Assembly: GCF_004362245.1 (NCBI RefSeq)
Contig: NZ_SNWM01000001.1
Coordinates: forward strand, 1,116,001 to 1,180,000
Length of the DNA stretch: 64,000 nucleotides
Reading direction: 5' to 3'
DNA from: Pedobacter duraquae
GTDB lineage: Bacteria > Bacteroidota > Bacteroidia > Sphingobacteriales > Sphingobacteriaceae
The translations under genes and the position numbers were made by a program. Positions 61,672 through 64,000 of this stretch are shown here, one piece after another; the stretch's first letter is position 1, and the number at the start of each line of letters is the position of its first letter. A model generated the notes under the pieces. The model saw nothing but the letters and a program-made list of their open reading frames with translations. It was not told where the DNA came from and did no database searches.

Positions 61672-62618
61672 TATTTCTCAATGATAAAGTCAACTTTCCC
61701 AGGAACAATCTTCACCAGTTTACAATAATCAGGAAAACGCGTTAATTTCACTGACAGTCTGGAATGTTTCAATTGTTTCCATTCATTAATATCAACTGAT
61801 GCCTCAATGAAATCTTCGTTAACCTGCTGATAACTTGACAGCGCAACTAAAAAAGTGACTTTAACTTTTTTAGGATAAAGCTTAATGGTGTAATAGTCGC
61901 TATTATTGATCACCTTTAGCGGTACTTCCACCGTCTTTTCAGTAAATTCATCAACTGGAACCTTAATCTCCACACTGGAAGGAAAGATATTCACGTTTTT
62001 GAGTTTGTTCTGTGTCATAGCAACCCGGGTTATCGTGGTATTCTGGATGTGTTGCAGACTAAGCGTATCTGTTTTCCAGTCGTTAATCTGTTCAATATCT
62101 TGCTGTGGCCCAGACACAGTAACATAATTAGGGGTAATTTCGATATCATCGGAGACTCCGTACTGAGGTGCAAAGCCAAAATTGCTCACTAATTTAACGG
62201 GTACCCTTTTAACCGTGCGTTTGGAAAAATCAAAGTAGAGTGTATCCGGGCGCACAGAAATAATCTTTTGCGAAGTCTCCAGCTGTTTGTTCACGCTATA
62301 GAGCTGTTCTGAGAACAGGATATAGTCGCGGTTATTCAACTTATCAAGACTAATTGTGATCGACTGTGGGTTAACCCTCAACCGGGCAAACAGCAATTGC
62401 CAGCCTGTACCTTCAACCTGCAGATCCACAGTATCAGACTGAAGGGGATGAAAAGCTTTCTTTTGAGGGAAGTTCTTATAAACGAGCACTGTTTTAGCCG
62501 TGTAAACGTACTTATTATTGAGCGCCTGAAAAAGCCAGCCAGCAATAGCAAGCAACAAACAGGCAATAAATACCAGGAAGCGTTTTCTTTCTATGTTGGT
62601 GAGTTTTATAAAGGGCAT
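61671..62618 (-). CDS. YbbR-like domain protein
   Basis: 315 residues from the ATG at 62618 (MPFIKLTNIERKRFLVFIAC); an upstream start at 62663 overlaps a terminator-side gap and adds an odd segment. One N-terminal membrane helix (about residues 13-32) is followed by three or four YbbR beta repeats in the periplasm or at the surface (RVPVKLVSNFGFAPQYGVSD, TVEVPLKVINNSDYYTIKLY). Bacillus CdaR, a YbbR protein, regulates the c-di-AMP cyclase CdaA, but no cdaA is next to this gene. The role here is unknown. Confidence 0.85.
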   Translation of the reverse strand: MPFIKLTNIERKRFLVFIACLLLAIAGWLFQALNNKYVYTAKTVLVYKNFPQKKAFHPLQSDTVDLQVEGTGWQLLFARLRVNPQSITISLDKLNNRDYILFSEQLYSVNKQLETSQKIISVRPDTLYFDFSKRTVKRVPVKLVSNFGFAPQYGVSDDIEITPNYVTVSGPQQDIEQINDWKTDTLSLQHIQNTTITRVAMTQNKLKNVNIFPSSVEIKVPVDEFTEKTVEVPLKVINNSDYYTIKLYPKKVKVTFLVALSSYQQVNEDFIEASVDINEWKQLKHSRLSVKLTRFPDYCKLVKIVPGKVDFIIEK

Positions 62619-62652
62619 GGCTGTAAAGTACTCAAATCTACTAAAACAAAAA

Positions 62653-62677
62653 AGCCGCTCCAAATATGGAAGCGGCT
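62653..62677 (-). terminator. Terminator after yajC
   Basis: 7-bp stem AGCCGCT/AGCGGCT with inner CCA/TGG pairing; the A-run at 62646-62653 reads as T in minus-strand RNA. Lies between the yajC stop (62697) and the ybbR start (62618). Confidence 0.85.
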
Positions 62678-62696
62678 CTGCTCGAAATATCTCGTA

Positions 62697-63011
62697 TTAA
62701 GCTTTTGGCAAGCTTGCTTTTGTTGCATCCAAAGAGATAGCAGATTTATCAAATCTGATCTTGGTACCACCTTCTACTTCAATCAGGAAGGTTGTCTCAT
62801 TCAAGTCTACAATCCGGCCGTGTATACCGGCAGTTGTTACGATTTTATCACCTTTTTTTAGGTCTTCAACCAATTTTTTATGGTCTTTGGCCTTTTTAAC
62901 CTGAGGTCTGATCATGAAAAAGTAGAAGACTACCATAATCAAAACCATTGGTATTAGTGTGCTTAACATACTACTACCACCTGCGGCTTGCAATATTACT
63001 GTTGCTGTCAT
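62697..63011 (-). CDS. yajC: Preprotein translocase subunit YajC
   Basis: Small membrane partner of SecDF. 104 residues: one N-terminal helix (LIPMVLIMVVFYFFMIRPQV, with the typical FYFFMIRPQ signature) and a C-terminal charged beta domain (LKKGDKIVTTAGIHGRIVDL) that projects into the cytoplasm. In E. coli yajC precedes secDF; here it is 14 kb from secDF and follows a DUF1573 gene on the same strand. Confidence 0.93.
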   Translation of the reverse strand: MTATVILQAAGGSSMLSTLIPMVLIMVVFYFFMIRPQVKKAKDHKKLVEDLKKGDKIVTTAGIHGRIVDLNETTFLIEVEGGTKIRFDKSAISLDATKASLPKA

Positions 63012-63036
63012 ATTCTGTATTTATATTTTTATTTGG

Positions 63037-63492
63037 TTATTGTGCTGGAGCAAGTACTTCTCCTGTTAAATGCACTTCGTTGATGGAAGGATTTCCATTA
63101 GAAGTTACGGTAATCACTTTATCCTGTATACCTGATTTACCAGTACTATCAAAAATCACTTTGATTACACTTTCAGCCCCCGGTTGAATCGGATCCTTTG
63201 GCGGCTCAGGAACAGTACATCCACAGCTTGCTGTAGCGTTGCTGATGATCAATGGTGTTTTACCAGTGTTTTTGAAAATGAAGTCGTAATGTACTTTCTC
63301 TCCTTGTTTAATCTTACCAAAGTCGTAAGTAGTTTTTTCAAATGTAAGGATCGGAGCATCCGGCGACGCAGGTGCCATTGTTGCACCGTTAGATGTGGTG
63401 CTATCTACAATCGGCGGATCTATTTTAACTGTAGTTTGCTGGCATGAAGCAAATGTTAATGCAACAATTGCCAATACGAAAATTTGTTTCAT
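63037..63492 (-). CDS. DUF1573 lipoprotein
   Basis: 151 residues with a lipoprotein signal peptide (FASCQQ, Cys at residue 17). The C-terminal 100 residues carry the DUF1573 motif FDFGKIKQGE-like sequence TTYDFGKIKQGEKVHYDFIF. The Cys pair and Pro-rich core NATASCGCTVPEPPKDPIQP follow, with an ASH-like beta-sandwich fold. Common in Bacteroidota, function unknown. Lies 25 nt upstream of yajC and 21 nt downstream of nusB. Confidence 0.88.
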   Translation of the reverse strand: MKQIFVLAIVALTFASCQQTTVKIDPPIVDSTTSNGATMAPASPDAPILTFEKTTYDFGKIKQGEKVHYDFIFKNTGKTPLIISNATASCGCTVPEPPKDPIQPGAESVIKVIFDSTGKSGIQDKVITVTSNGNPSINEVHLTGEVLAPAQ

Positions 63493-63513
63493 CAGTATAA
63501 TTATTAATAATTT

Positions 63514-64000
63514 TTACTCTTCAATTAATCCACGACCGATTTTGGTGATGCTATTGGTTCTTTTCAGGTCGCCTAAAATTTTGTCCAATATACCATTTAT
63601 AAACGAATTACTCTTTGGCGTACTGTAGTCCTTAGACAGATCCAGGTATTCATTAATGGTCACCTTAACAGGGATTGATGGGAAATTCATCAATTCACAG
63701 ATCGCCATTTTCATCAGGATAGTATCCATCAGGGCAATACGTTCAGATTCCCAGTTCTTGGTACGCTCAGCAATCATTTCCTGATACTCATTATTATGTT
63801 TGAGCGTATAAAGAAACAGATCCTGTACAAATTTGCTATCCTCATCCCAGTCTGCACTAATTGGTGTCAGCTTATTCTTGAAAGGATCTTCGTTAACAAA
63901 GTTTTTCAATGTTTTGGCCACCATGCCCTGCATCACTTCCTTATCTACACTCCAGTTGATGAATTTATCTTCGAAGGTTTGAATGATATTCTGGCTTTTC
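63514..64000 (-). CDS. nusB: Transcription antitermination factor NusB, C-terminal part (cut by window edge)
   Basis: The frame stays open from the stop at 63514 to the right edge of the window, encoding at least 161 residues; the start lies outside. The C-terminal NusB fold is clear: ALMDTILMKMAICELMNFPS and PVKVTINEYLDLSKDYSTPK, then SFINGILDKILGDL. The long N-terminal helical part ahead is typical of the roughly 300-residue Bacteroidota form. NusB acts with NusE in rRNA antitermination. An apparent start at 63936 is internal, because the frame continues upstream. Confidence 0.92.
   Translation of the reverse strand, partial: KSQNIIQTFEDKFINWSVDKEVMQGMVAKTLKNFVNEDPFKNKLTPISADWDEDSKFVQDLFLYTLKHNNEYQEMIAERTKNWESERIALMDTILMKMAICELMNFPSIPVKVTINEYLDLSKDYSTPKSNSFINGILDKILGDLKRTNSITKIGRGLIEE

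Overview
The window looks like chromosomal DNA of a Bacteroidota bacterium of the Sphingobacteriaceae type, most likely Pedobacter or a close relative. The signs are a fused SecDF, a DUF4290 protein next to MurA, a secreted esterase-like protein with a type IX secretion (T9SS) tail, a GH92 mannosidase, -7 boxes of the Bacteroidota form TAnnTTTG, A-rich leaders without Shine-Dalgarno sites, and several TTG or GTG starts. No rRNA, tRNA, CRISPR array, insertion sequence or prophage was recognised.

Layout. 1-4155: RND efflux operon (tolC-like, adaptor, permease cut by the left edge) and a TetR regulator, with three related palindromes that look like its operators. 4294-8658: DPP IV-type peptidase, CoiA-like protein and signal peptidase I. 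8733-14077: a compact lanthipeptide-like locus with a full-length LanB dehydratase, a LytS-type histidine kinase, a 47-residue precursor missed by usual length cut-offs, a LytTR response regulator, and an apparent orphan transcription unit. The lanB, precursor and orphan promoters share 11-bp boxes at an exact 21-bp period, each array ending 27 nt before a -7 element. 14076-25954: AraC/MGMT fusion, two small paralogues, LigD, FabF with an operator-like palindrome, M61 peptidase, acetyltransferase, sugar transporter and M20 dipeptidase. 26040-39119: T9SS-tailed SGNH protein, PcrA/UvrD helicase, DUF4290, MurA, a CBS-domain cysteine/cystathionine synthase, DprA, RsmG, a glycosyltransferase, Tgt, an LptF/G permease and an EamA transporter. 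39463-49610: a metallopeptidase/propeller/barrel protein, LapA, OsmC, IspE, ThyA-FolA, SecDF, HMG-CoA lyase-like protein and an acetyltransferase. 49664-64000: class II aldolase, AccD, GH92, cysteine desulfurase, GlmM, methyltransferase-PAP2-ZIP, then a minus-strand series NusB (cut by the edge), DUF1573, YajC, YbbR, CoaE, an MBL-fold protein, a 54-residue DUF5522 protein and MarR, with three successive TAATG stop/start overlaps.

Most of the window is housekeeping: cell wall (MurA, GlmM), envelope and secretion (SecDF, YajC, LepB, LptF/G), folate and thymidylate (ThyA, FolA), lipids (FabF, AccD), CoA (CoaE), isoprenoids (IspE), and DNA uptake or repair (CoiA-like, DprA, LigD, PcrA). The most notable accessory part is the LanB/precursor/LytTR locus. 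It lacks a recognisable cyclase, protease or exporter nearby, so its product is either matured with help from elsewhere or is an unusual, mostly dehydrated peptide with at most one thioether ring. Functions are inferred from sequence reading only; no database search was possible.
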